9,183 bases of DNA from Actinomycetota bacterium (lineage in GTDB: Bacteria > Actinomycetota > Actinomycetes > Propionibacteriales > Propionibacteriaceae). Positions within the stretch are counted from its first letter, which is position 1, and each line of letters begins with the position of its first letter. Where the stretch lies: the NCBI GenBank assembly GCA_016213595.1, contig JACRAA010000122.1, forward strand, positions 1 to 9,183. Direction: 5' to 3'. The notes beneath the pieces were generated by a model. It was not told where the DNA came from. It was given only the letters and a program-made list of their open reading frames with translations, and did no database searches. Shown here piece after piece: positions 1 through 5,742 of this stretch. Both the position numbers and the translations under genes were made by a program.

Positions 1-848
1 CCCAGACCTTCGACGACGCCGTACGGTCCCACGCCCCCAAGAACCGCGTCGCCGAGGTGCTGCGCAACCCCTTCTACAAGGCGCTGTCCACGTCGTTCTC
101 CGGCACGCAGGACTACATGGCGACCGAGAAGCTCGGCCAGCTGTACGAGCAGGCCCAGGCCACGGGGCGCTGGGACCTGATCGTCGTCGACACGCCGCCG
201 TCCCGCTCCGCCCTCGACTTCCTCGACGCCCCGGCGCGCCTCGACCGGCTTGCGGAAGGCCCGGTCCTGCAGCTCCTCGCTCCGAGCAGCGGACCGCTCA
301 AGCTCCTCGGCGCCGGCCTGTCCCAGGTGACCTGGCTCATCTCGAAGATCATCGGCAGCAAGGCGCTCGCCGACCTGCAGGTCTTCGCGTCGGCGTTCGA
401 GTCGGTCATGGGCGGGTTCCGGCGTCGAGCTGCCGTGGTACGGACCCTGCTGTCGTCGCCCGCAGCCGCCTTCGTCATCGTCGCGAGCCCGCGGAAGGCG
501 GCGCTGGACGAGGCCAGGTTCTTCGTCGGGCAGCTCCGGGACCGAGGAACGACGGCCAGGGGCGTCGTCGTGAACAGGGTGTCAGAGGCGGTCAGCCTCT
601 CGCCGGAGGCCGAAGCGGCGCTGACCAGCGCGCCGGAGGCGTACCACTGGTGGCGGACGAGCTGGGTCACGTGGCGGGCTCAGCGGAGCTGCATGCTGAA
701 GGCGCTGCCCGCGTCCTTGCCCGTGACGCTCGTACGGACCTTGGGGCGCGAGGTCACCGACCTCGACGTGGTGAGGGAGCTCGGGTCAGTGCTCGTTGAT
801 GGCGCTGGGCTTGCCGAGGAGGATCAGGGACCAGTCGGCGACGTCTGA
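1..848 (+). CDS. ArsA/Get3-like anion-transporting ATPase, 3' part (BagB/Rv3680 type)
   Basis: The frame is open from nt 3 with no stop before TGA 846-848, so the start lies left of the window; the GTG at 57 is internal, because the codons before it read a family-like stretch (QTFDDAVRSHAPKNRVAEV). The P-loop is therefore not visible. Visible family features are GTQDYMATEKL (about nt 102-134), the switch-II-like VVDTPPSRSALDFLDAP with DTPP at nt 189-200, and the late VVVNRV strand (about nt 561-578) that precedes the adenine-binding part in this family. Members are soluble dimeric ATPases. The actinobacterial pair Rv3679/Rv3680 resembles Get3, the tail-anchored protein targeting factor, rather than a true arsenite pump subunit. 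A paired paralogue would be expected immediately upstream, out of view. The last 63 nt also encode the end of the convergent whiB gene, so the C-terminal tail is probably lineage-specific. The family is clear; the cellular substrate is not. Confidence 0.88.
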   Translation, partial: QTFDDAVRSHAPKNRVAEVLRNPFYKALSTSFSGTQDYMATEKLGQLYEQAQATGRWDLIVVDTPPSRSALDFLDAPARLDRLAEGPVLQLLAPSSGPLKLLGAGLSQVTWLISKIIGSKALADLQVFASAFESVMGGFRRRAAVVRTLLSSPAAAFVIVASPRKAALDEARFFVGQLRDRGTTARGVVVNRVSEAVSLSPEAEAALTSAPEAYHWWRTSWVTWRAQRSCMLKALPASLPVTLVRTLGREVTDLDVVRELGSVLVDGAGLAEEDQGPVGDV

Positions 849-1073
849 GCGCTGGCGAAGCAGCTGGCGACGCTCACGCTCGGTCATGCCGCCCCACACG
901 CCCCACTCGATCCGGTTGTCGAGGGCCTCGGCGAGGCATTCCTTGCGCACACGACAGCCTGAGCACAGAGATCGGACGCGCTTCTGGTCGGCCCCGTCCG
1001 GGAAGAGCTCATCCTGTTTTCCCTGGCATTTGGCCTCGATCGTCCAGTCATCGCGACGCAGTGGCATCCTCAT
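786..1073 (-). CDS. whiB4: WhiB-family iron-sulfur transcription factor, WhiB4 type
   Basis: This 95-aa protein has the full WhiB signature: four cysteines C16, C37, C40 and C46 (C-x20-C-x2-C-x5-C) to ligate a [4Fe-4S] cluster, the GVWGG turn at residues 58-62, and a basic stretch after it (TERERRQLLRQR) that contacts DNA. The stretch from ALDN through GVWGGMTER and the following VADWS closely resembles M. tuberculosis WhiB4 as I recall it, and the position next to the ATPase and ponA2 agrees. WhiB4 senses O2 and NO through its cluster and acts with the primary sigma factor or as a redox-switchable DNA-binding protein. Start: ATG at 1071-1073, with AAGGGA at 1082-1077 only 3 nt upstream. A second ATG at 1067-1065 (residue 3) has a more normal 9-nt spacing and may be the true start. 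The 3' end overlaps the convergent ATPase gene by 63 bp. The WhiB family is certain; the WhiB4 subtype is likely. Confidence 0.93.
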   Translation of the reverse strand: MRMPLRRDDWTIEAKCQGKQDELFPDGADQKRVRSLCSGCRVRKECLAEALDNRIEWGVWGGMTERERRQLLRQRSDVADWSLILLGKPSAINEH

Positions 1074-1132
1074 CGATCCCTTCGAGCCAGGCGGCAGTTG
1101 TCGGAGGCCGCAAGTACCAGCACGACACGATC

Positions 1133-1162
1133 AAAATACACAGACTGCGGCCCTTCTGCCTA
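1133..1162 (-). promoter_or_regulatory. Possible whiB promoter
   Basis: On the minus strand, TAGGCA (1162-1157) and TATTTT (1138-1133) are separated by 18 nt and would start transcription about 50 nt before the whiB ATG. The TATTTT lies in the most A/T-rich patch of the whiB-ponA2 spacer. The -35 match is partial (4 of 6), so this is tentative. WhiB genes are commonly controlled by other factors binding in such divergent spacers, but I recognise no specific operator here. Confidence 0.25.
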
Positions 1163-1238
1163 GATCCTCGACGTCGGAACGAGACCCGCGTCGCGTCTGC
1201 GCCACGTCTCAGGTTCGGACCCAGCCAGCTCTCTCGCC

Positions 1239-1253
1239 TACTCTGGAGGCATG
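1239..1253 (+). promoter_or_regulatory. Extended -10/start element of ponA2, leaderless-type
   Basis: TACTCT (1239-1244) has the TANNNT form of an actinobacterial -10 and lies exactly 6 nt before the ATG at 1251, so transcription is predicted to begin at or next to the start codon. The GGAGG at 1245-1249 is only one base from the ATG, too close to work as a Shine-Dalgarno, which favours leaderless translation. A weak TTCGGA (1214-1219) could be the -35 at 19-nt spacing. Confidence 0.45.
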
Positions 1254-3626
1254 AGCTCCCCTCAGTTCGGCCCGAAGGTCTACGCCCTGGCGATGTTCGT
1301 CGTCGTCAGCGTCCTCGCCGGACTCCTCGTCGCCGGACTCGTCGTGCCGGCGGCCGCGATCGCGGGCACCTCGACCAAGTACATGGCCCAAGGGGTCGAG
1401 AGCCTGCCGGCAGAGCTCACCATCACACCCGCCTCCGACAAGACCGTCATCCTGATGGCGAACGGGGACAAGCTCGCCGAGCTGTACGACGAGAACCGTA
1501 CGGTCGTCCCGCTCGACCAGATCGCACCGATCATGCGGATCGCGCAGGTCGCCATCGAGGACACCCGCTTCTACCAGCACGGCGCGCTCGACCTCAAGGG
1601 CACGCTTCGGGCGCTGGTCAAGACCAGCAGCGGGAACGATGTCCAGGGCGGGTCGACGCTGACGCAGCAGTACATCAAGCAGGTCCGGATCGAGGCAGCG
1701 CAGGCAGCCGGCGACCAGGCGGGTGTCCTTCAGGCGCAGGAGCAGACGCTGTCGCGCAAGGTGCTCGAGCTGCGGTACGCGGTGGCGCTGGAGTCGAAGT
1801 ACTCCAAGGACGAGATCCTCAACCGCTACCTCAACATCGCCTACTACGGCGACGGCACGTACGGCGTGGAGGCCGCCGCCAAGCACTACTTCGGCGTCTC
1901 GGCCAAGGACCTCACCCTCCCGCAGGCCGCCATGCTGGCGGGGTTGACGCAGAACCCGGTCGCGACCGACCCGGTGAACCACCCGCAGGCCGCGATGGAC
2001 CGGCGCAACGTGGTCATCAACCGCATGCTCGAGCTCAACCTCATCAGTCCGGACGACGCGTCGAAGGCCAAGGCGACCCCGTTCGACAAGGCGAAGGTCG
2101 TCGTGAGCCGTACGGGCTGCGTCGGGACGCAGTACCCCTTCATGTGCGACTACGTCGTCCGTTCGCTGCTGCAGAACCCCGCGATCGGCGCGACGGCGGA
2201 CGAGCGCCGCAACACCATCTACCGCGGCGGACTCGTCATCAAGACCCAGATCGACCCTGGCGCCATGAACGCGGCCCAGTCGGCCGTGTCGTCGCACGCG
2301 AAGCCCACGGACCCGGTCATCTCCACGATGGTCGAGATCCAGCCCGGCACCGGGCTCATCCTCGCGATGGCGCAGAGCAGGCCGGTGATGGGCACCAACG
2401 TGGATGCCGGCGAGACGTACTACAACTACGCGGTCTCGGGCTCCATGGGCGGCGCTGAGGGCTACCAGGCGGGGTCGACGTTCAAGGCGTTCACCATTGC
2501 GGCTGCCCTCGACAGGGGGATCCCCGTCGACAAGAAGCTGTCCGGCGCCAGCGGGATCCAGTTCCAGAACAAGACGTTCCGAACGTGCGACGCTGCCGGC
2601 AACGACACGAACTTCCTCTTCAAGCAGGACTACAAGCTGCCCAACGAGACGGGCAACTTCGGCGACATCGACATGAGGACGGGTGCTGCGAAGTCCGTCA
2701 ACACCTACTTCGTCGGCCTCGAGCAGCTGGCCGGCATCTGCCAGGCGGCCAGGATGGCGGAGGCAGCGGGCGTCCAGCTCTCGAGCGGCGGCTCGCTGGT
2801 CAAGAACTACTCGTACATCCCGTCGTTCACCCTGGGCGTCGCCGAGGTGACGCCGCTGTCGATGGCGGTGGCGTACGCGACGTTCGCGGCACGTGGCGTC
2901 CGCTGTGACCCGATCATCGTCAGCTCGATCACGTCGCGTTCCGGGCAGGCCATCGCCACGCAGAGCGCGAACTGCCGCCAGACCATCCGCCCTGAGGTCG
3001 CCGACGGCGTCAACTACGTGCTGCAGTACGTGATGCAGCCCGGCGGTACGGGCGCGAACGTCCGGATGCCGGGGACGCGCCCGCAGGCCGGCAAGACAGG
3101 AACGATCGACTCCCGCGCCGCTGTCTGGTTCGCGGGCTACACCCCCAACGTGGCGGGCGTCGCGATGGTCGCCACCGACAAGTCGCCGCGCTACCAGACG
3201 TACTGGGCCAGCCGAGGCACCAGGGGACTCATGAACCTCACGCTGCCCGGTGGCTGGTTCCTCTCCGGCACGGGATCGGGCGACGCCGGCGACATCTGGA
3301 CGCCTGCGATGTCCGAGGCGACGGCGAACCTGCCGGAGCTCGGTTTCACGCCCCCGCCGGACTCGATCATCCATGGCGCACGGACGTCGATCCCCAGCAC
3401 GTCGGGGATGTCGCCCGCGCAGGCGCAGGCGACCCTCGAGGCCGCCGGGTTCTCGGTGTCGAAGCGCAGCGTGTACGACAACTCGTCCGCCGGTACGTAC
3501 ATCGGCGTCACGTGCGACGGGCTCGCCGGCGGGAACTGCTATCTCAACTACTCGCAGGGACCGAGGCCGGCCGCCCCGCAGCCGCAGCCGCAGAGCACCG
3601 ACCAGCCGACGTCGCAGCCCACATGA
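1251..3626 (+). CDS. ponA2: Bifunctional class A penicillin-binding protein, PonA2 type
   Basis: This 791-aa enzyme polymerises lipid II (transglycosylase) and cross-links the stem peptides (DD-transpeptidase) on the outer face of the membrane. A short cytoplasmic start is followed by one membrane anchor (about residues 10-39). The GT51 domain (about 80-250) has E103 in EDTRFYQHG, the GGSTLTQQ box (133-140) and the RKVLE box (R169, K170, E173). The transpeptidase domain has nucleophile S409 in STFK (409-412), SVN (482-484) and KTG (615-617), so both activities look intact. One PASTA domain (about 712-772) and a P/Q-rich tail follow; PonA2 of mycobacteria also carries one PASTA, whereas PonA1 does not group with this neighbourhood. 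All eight cysteines (290, 299, 446, 497, 552, 575, 755, 763) lie outside the membrane. Its stop overlaps the next gene's start (ATGA). Start ATG 1251 gives a normal N-terminus; an internal ATG at residue 15 would cut into the anchor. Confidence 0.95.
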   Translation: MSSPQFGPKVYALAMFVVVSVLAGLLVAGLVVPAAAIAGTSTKYMAQGVESLPAELTITPASDKTVILMANGDKLAELYDENRTVVPLDQIAPIMRIAQVAIEDTRFYQHGALDLKGTLRALVKTSSGNDVQGGSTLTQQYIKQVRIEAAQAAGDQAGVLQAQEQTLSRKVLELRYAVALESKYSKDEILNRYLNIAYYGDGTYGVEAAAKHYFGVSAKDLTLPQAAMLAGLTQNPVATDPVNHPQAAMDRRNVVINRMLELNLISPDDASKAKATPFDKAKVVVSRTGCVGTQYPFMCDYVVRSLLQNPAIGATADERRNTIYRGGLVIKTQIDPGAMNAAQSAVSSHAKPTDPVISTMVEIQPGTGLILAMAQSRPVMGTNVDAGETYYNYAVSGSMGGAEGYQAGSTFKAFTIAAALDRGIPVDKKLSGASGIQFQNKTFRTCDAAGNDTNFLFKQDYKLPNETGNFGDIDMRTGAAKSVNTYFVGLEQLAGICQAARMAEAAGVQLSSGGSLVKNYSYIPSFTLGVAEVTPLSMAVAYATFAARGVRCDPIIVSSITSRSGQAIATQSANCRQTIRPEVADGVNYVLQYVMQPGGTGANVRMPGTRPQAGKTGTIDSRAAVWFAGYTPNVAGVAMVATDKSPRYQTYWASRGTRGLMNLTLPGGWFLSGTGSGDAGDIWTPAMSEATANLPELGFTPPPDSIIHGARTSIPSTSGMSPAQAQATLEAAGFSVSKRSVYDNSSAGTYIGVTCDGLAGGNCYLNYSQGPRPAAPQPQPQSTDQPTSQPT

Positions 3627-4522
3627 TCGGACGTCTCGCCGCCGGCGTAGCGCTCGCCGGCGGGGCCTGCTTCGCCTACGGCGTGTTCGTCGAGCGCCAG
3701 GCCTTCACGCTGCGACGGGTCACCGTGCCCGTGCTGCCGCAGGGACAGCGCCCCATGCGGGTGCTCCACCTCTCGGACCTCCACCTGACGACCGATCGTC
3801 GCAACCTCGTCCGGTGGGTCGACAGCCTCGCCGCCTTGCACCCGGACCTCGTCGTCACCACCGGCGACAACCTGTCGCAGCCGCAGGCGCTGCCCCTGGT
3901 GTACGAGGCGTACGAGCGCCTCTTCGCCTACCCGGGTGTGTTCGTGTTCGGGTCCAACGACTACTTCGCCCCCACGCCGGTGAACCCGCTCCGCTACCTC
4001 GGCCTGGCCCGGAACATCAGGCCGGAGCGCGCGGCCCTGCCGCACCGGGAGCTCCGCGCCGGACTTGTCGCGCGCGGCTGGCACGACGTGGAGCACCATT
4101 GCCTCGAGCTGGCCGTGGACGGCCGGCAGGTCGAGATCAGAGGCACGAAGGACGCCCACCTCGACCTGGACAGCTACGACGACGTCGCCGGACCGCGAGA
4201 CCCTGGGGCGGTCCTCTCGATCGGCGTGACGCACGCGCCGTACCTGCGGCTGCTCGACGCGATGACCGCCGACGGCCTCGACCTCATCATCGCGGGACAC
4301 ACCCACGGGGGGCAGGTGTGCGTGCCGCTGTACGGGGCGCTCACCACGAACTGCGACCTCGACGCAGAGCGGGTCAAGGGCCTGAGCGAGCACAGGTTCG
4401 GCGGTCATACGGCTGCGCTGCACGTCTCCGCGGGCCTCGGCACCAGCCCGTACGCGCCGTACCGGTTCGCCTGTCGTCCGGAGGCCACACTCCTGACGCT
4501 CGTGCCACGCACGCCGAGCTGA
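3623..4522 (+). CDS. Membrane-anchored calcineurin-like metallophosphoesterase (Rv3683 type)
   Basis: This 299-aa protein starts at ATG 3623, which shares ATGA with the stop of the PBP gene, so translation is probably coupled. An earlier in-frame start at 3512 would lie inside ponA2 coding sequence and is unlikely. Residues about 4-24 are hydrophobic and form a signal anchor. The binuclear metal site is complete: D52 and H54 in SDLHL, D82 in GDN (81-83), N112 in GSND (110-113), H204 in GVTHAP, and H226/H228 in GHTHGG (225-230). The GSND form in place of GNHD/GNHE is common in the YkuE/YaeI-like branch. The substrate is unknown. Family members include nucleases, phosphodiesterases and lipid-head-group hydrolases such as UDP-diacylglucosamine hydrolases. 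Being fused in operon with a PBP, a role at the cytoplasmic membrane or envelope is a reasonable inference, not shown. Confidence 0.92.
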   Translation: MIGRLAAGVALAGGACFAYGVFVERQAFTLRRVTVPVLPQGQRPMRVLHLSDLHLTTDRRNLVRWVDSLAALHPDLVVTTGDNLSQPQALPLVYEAYERLFAYPGVFVFGSNDYFAPTPVNPLRYLGLARNIRPERAALPHRELRAGLVARGWHDVEHHCLELAVDGRQVEIRGTKDAHLDLDSYDDVAGPRDPGAVLSIGVTHAPYLRLLDAMTADGLDLIIAGHTHGGQVCVPLYGALTTNCDLDAERVKGLSEHRFGGHTAALHVSAGLGTSPYAPYRFACRPEATLLTLVPRTPS

Positions 4523-4560
4523 GGGGCCTCTGTAGCCGCTGTCCGGCGGTATGGGCCGAT

Positions 4561-4589
4561 GTGAGGACGGGACCGAGATGGGCTAGACT
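4561..4589 (+). promoter_or_regulatory. Probable tRNA-Pro promoter
   Basis: TAGACT (4584-4589) is a good actinobacterial -10, 21 nt before the mature tRNA 5' end, which leaves a short 5' leader for RNase P to remove. GTGAGG (4561-4566) is a weak -35 at 17-nt spacing that keeps only the TGA core. The -10 is the stronger part of the evidence. Confidence 0.5.
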
Positions 4590-4610
4590 CCACCTCGGCC
4601 TCCGGGCCAT

Positions 4611-4687
4611 CGGGGTGTGGCGCAGCTTGGTAGCGCGCATCGTTCGGGACGATGAGGTCGCAGGTTCGAATCCTGTCACCCCGACCA
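4611..4687 (+). tRNA. tRNA-Pro, anticodon CGG
   Basis: This 77-nt tRNA folds completely by eye. The acceptor stem is CGGGGTG (4611-4617) with CACCCCG (4677-4683). The anticodon stem CATCG/CGATG encloses the loop TTCGGGA, with anticodon CGG at 4645-4647 that reads CCG. The T-arm has GTTCGAATCC. The discriminator A4684 and the CCA at 4685-4687 are encoded. CCG is a frequent codon in this G/C-rich genome, so this is probably a major proline tRNA. It is intact, has its own -10 upstream, and sits between convergence-free plus-strand genes. I see no duplicated 3' end or integrase nearby to suggest an integration site. Confidence 0.97.
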
Positions 4688-4694
4688 GCCCAAG

Positions 4695-4734
4695 AAGGGC
4701 CTCTGGACTGCGGAAACGTGATCAGGGGCCCTTT
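4695..4734 (+). terminator. Hairpin terminator after tRNA-Pro
   Basis: AAGGGCCTCT (4695-4704) pairs with AGGGGCCCTT (4724-4733) in a 10-bp stem with one G-U pair and a 19-nt loop, followed by a short T stretch (CTTTGCCGTTCC). It starts 8 nt after the tRNA CCA, where a tRNA terminator is expected. The long loop and short T-run make it a less than ideal intrinsic terminator. Confidence 0.55.
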
Positions 4735-4748
4735 GCCGTTCCTGCCTC

Positions 4749-4763
4749 TAGGCTCCAGGTGTG
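4749..4763 (+). promoter_or_regulatory. -10/start element of the UbiA-like gene, leaderless-type
   Basis: TAGGCT (4749-4754) is followed by 6 nt and then the GTG at 4761. No Shine-Dalgarno lies upstream of this GTG. The spacing predicts transcription starting at the start codon. I find no convincing -35; the place where it would lie is inside the descending arm of the preceding hairpin. Confidence 0.42.
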
Positions 4764-5567
4764 TCGACGGGTCGCGTGATTCGCGGGCTCGCGCTGGCGT
4801 GCCACCCAGGCCCGACGCTCGCCGTCACGACGCTCACGGGGCTTCTGGCCGCATCGGCCGGCCACTCGCTCTTGAGAGGCGCTCTCGTCACCTTGGCGGT
4901 GCTCGCCGGCCAGCTGTCGATCGGCTGGTCCAACGACATCATCGACGCCTCACGTGATCGTGCCACCGGCCGCACGGACAAGCCCCTCGCCCGGGGCGAT
5001 CTCAGCGAGGGCGGCGTGTGGACAGCGACAGGCGTGGCGGTCGCTGCCTGCGTCGCCCTGTCTGTCGCGTGCGGCCTCACCGCAGCGGCTGTGCACCTTC
5101 TGCTGGGTGTCGCCTGGGGCTGGGCCTACAACCTCTGGTTCAAGCGAACAGTCGTGTCGCCCCTTCCGTACGCCCTCGCGTTCGCTGCGCTTCCGGCCTT
5201 CGTCACGCTGGCGCTTCCGACCCCGCGGTGGCCGCCGGGCTGGGTGCTGCTCACCGGTGCGCTCCTCGGCACGGGCGCGCACCTGCTCAACGCACTCCCT
5301 GACCTCGCCGACGATGAGGCCACCGGCGTCCGCGGGCTGCCGCACCTGCTCGGCGGCTCGGCGGTTCGCGTCCTCGCTCCCGTTGTCCTCCTCGTCGGTT
5401 CCGTGGTGGCCGCCTTCGGAGAAGGCCTGCACCCCTGGCCGATAGGACTGCTCGCGACCTGCGTCATCCTCGCCACCGTTGCCGTTTCCGGCAAGGGTCG
5501 GGTGCCGTTCTATGCAGCCGTGGGCATCGCCCTCGCCAACGTCCTCAGTCTCCTGACCGGCGGCTGA
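4761..5567 (+). CDS. UbiA-family prenyltransferase
   Basis: This 268-aa integral membrane protein transfers an isoprenyl chain from a prenyl diphosphate to an acceptor. The first Mg-diphosphate motif is NDIIDASRD (N58, D59, D62, D66) followed by RATGRTDKPL; the second is DLADD (D181, D185) in NALPDLADDEATG. Both are intact. The rest is a run of about eight hydrophobic segments rich in Leu, Ala and Val, as in the family. Length is near the family norm of about 270-300 aa. Acceptors in the family range from quinone precursors (MenA, UbiA) to sugar phosphates (DPPR synthase) and chlorophyllide; no menaquinone or arabinogalactan gene is adjacent, so the acceptor cannot be assigned. The start is GTG 4761, supported by the -10 six bases upstream and by the N-terminal sequence RVIRGLALACHPGPTL, which resembles family starts. 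It stands alone between a terminator and a regulated spacer. Confidence 0.9.
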   Translation: MSTGRVIRGLALACHPGPTLAVTTLTGLLAASAGHSLLRGALVTLAVLAGQLSIGWSNDIIDASRDRATGRTDKPLARGDLSEGGVWTATGVAVAACVALSVACGLTAAAVHLLLGVAWGWAYNLWFKRTVVSPLPYALAFAALPAFVTLALPTPRWPPGWVLLTGALLGTGAHLLNALPDLADDEATGVRGLPHLLGGSAVRVLAPVVLLVGSVVAAFGEGLHPWPIGLLATCVILATVAVSGKGRVPFYAAVGIALANVLSLLTGG

Positions 5568-5608
5568 TCGTACCCGTCCCCTCAGTTTCCGACCGGCCTC
5601 CCCGGGCC

Positions 5609-5637
5609 TGGAGAAATCTATCGTCGCTATCTACTCT
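5609..5637 (+). promoter_or_regulatory. Promoter in front of the leader ORF and DUF2231 gene
   Basis: TGGAGA (5609-5614, 4 of 6 to TTGACA) and TACTCT (5632-5637) are separated by 17 nt. The -10 hexamer is identical to the one before ponA2, and again exactly 6 nt precede an ATG (5644). The inverted repeat at 5616-5645 fills the spacer and covers the predicted start point. Confidence 0.5.
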
Positions 5638-5645
5638 CGATAGAT
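5616..5645. promoter_or_regulatory. Operator-like inverted repeat
   Basis: ATCTATCG (5616-5623) and CGATAGAT (5638-5645) are perfect 8-bp inverted arms separated by 14 bp, and a third half-site-like CTATCT lies between them (5627-5632). The arms are A/T-rich against a G/C-rich background. They flank the -10 and the predicted transcription start, so a dimeric regulator bound here would block RNA polymerase. The layout suits a repressor of a winged-helix or TetR-like dimer type, but I cannot name the family. No regulator gene is adjacent. Confidence 0.55.
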
Positions 5646-5742
5646 GGATGCCTGGGAGAACTGGGCGGGGGCGGCTTGTGGACGCTCACCATCGGGCTTG
5701 CCAGGGTCTTGTACAAGAGGGCAATCCGAGGAGGAGACATGA
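5644..5742 (+). CDS. Small leader ORF or gene remnant, 32 aa
   Basis: ATG 5644 opens a 32-codon frame ending at TGA 5740-5742, which overlaps the DUF2231 start in ATGA. The peptide begins MDAWENWAGAACG and ends in QSEEET. It has no signal or membrane segment. There is no Shine-Dalgarno, but a -10 lies exactly 6 nt upstream, so it could be translated from a leaderless transcript. Two readings are possible. It may be a leader peptide whose translation feeds the DUF2231 start. Or it may be the first codons of a deleted gene: WENWAG resembles the N-terminus of FAD-linked lactone/alditol oxidases as I recall them, and the later residues do not continue that match. Nothing here proves translation. 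Confidence 0.3.
   Translation: MDAWENWAGAACGRSPSGLPGSCTRGQSEEET
5707..5718. repeat. 12-bp perfect palindrome TCTTGTACAAGA
   Basis: TCTTGTACAAGA is identical to its reverse complement and ends 20 bp before the DUF2231 ATG. It is A/T-rich for this DNA and too tight to form a looped RNA hairpin, so a dimeric protein site is the more likely role. It lies inside the leader ORF, so it could also be a chance product of that coding sequence. Confidence 0.35.
5729..5734 (+). promoter_or_regulatory. Shine-Dalgarno deciding the DUF2231 start
   Basis: AGGAGG, a full anti-16S match, lies 4 nt before ATG 5739. This sets the start against the earlier in-frame TTG at 5676, which has no ribosome-binding site and would add 21 residues unlike the family. 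Confidence 0.75.

Noticed and set aside
1176..1199. GGAAC...CGTCTG resembling an extracytoplasmic-stress sigma factor promoter for ponA2
   Set aside because: The spacing between the two elements is only 13 nt, shorter than the 15-17 nt such promoters use.
1209..3374. Long open frame on the minus strand (721 codons) opposite ponA2
   Set aside because: It is Arg/Val/Asp-rich with no recognisable domain, and the opposite strand encodes a PBP with every catalytic motif. Such shadows are usual in G/C-rich coding DNA.
3512..3622. Earlier in-frame start of the phosphoesterase at 3512
   Set aside because: It would run through ponA2 PASTA coding sequence. The ATGA start at 3623 gives a clean signal anchor.
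4535..4550. Short GCCGC/GCGGT hairpin after the phosphoesterase as a terminator
   Set aside because: The stem is only 5 bp including one G-T pair and no T-run follows.
4611..4760. tRNA-Pro as an attachment site for an integrated element
   Set aside because: No integrase is visible, and I found no repeat of the tRNA 3' end elsewhere in the window.
5676..5738. TTG 5676 as an earlier DUF2231 start
   Set aside because: It has no Shine-Dalgarno, and the added residues are not family-like. ATG 5739 has AGGAGG at 4 nt.
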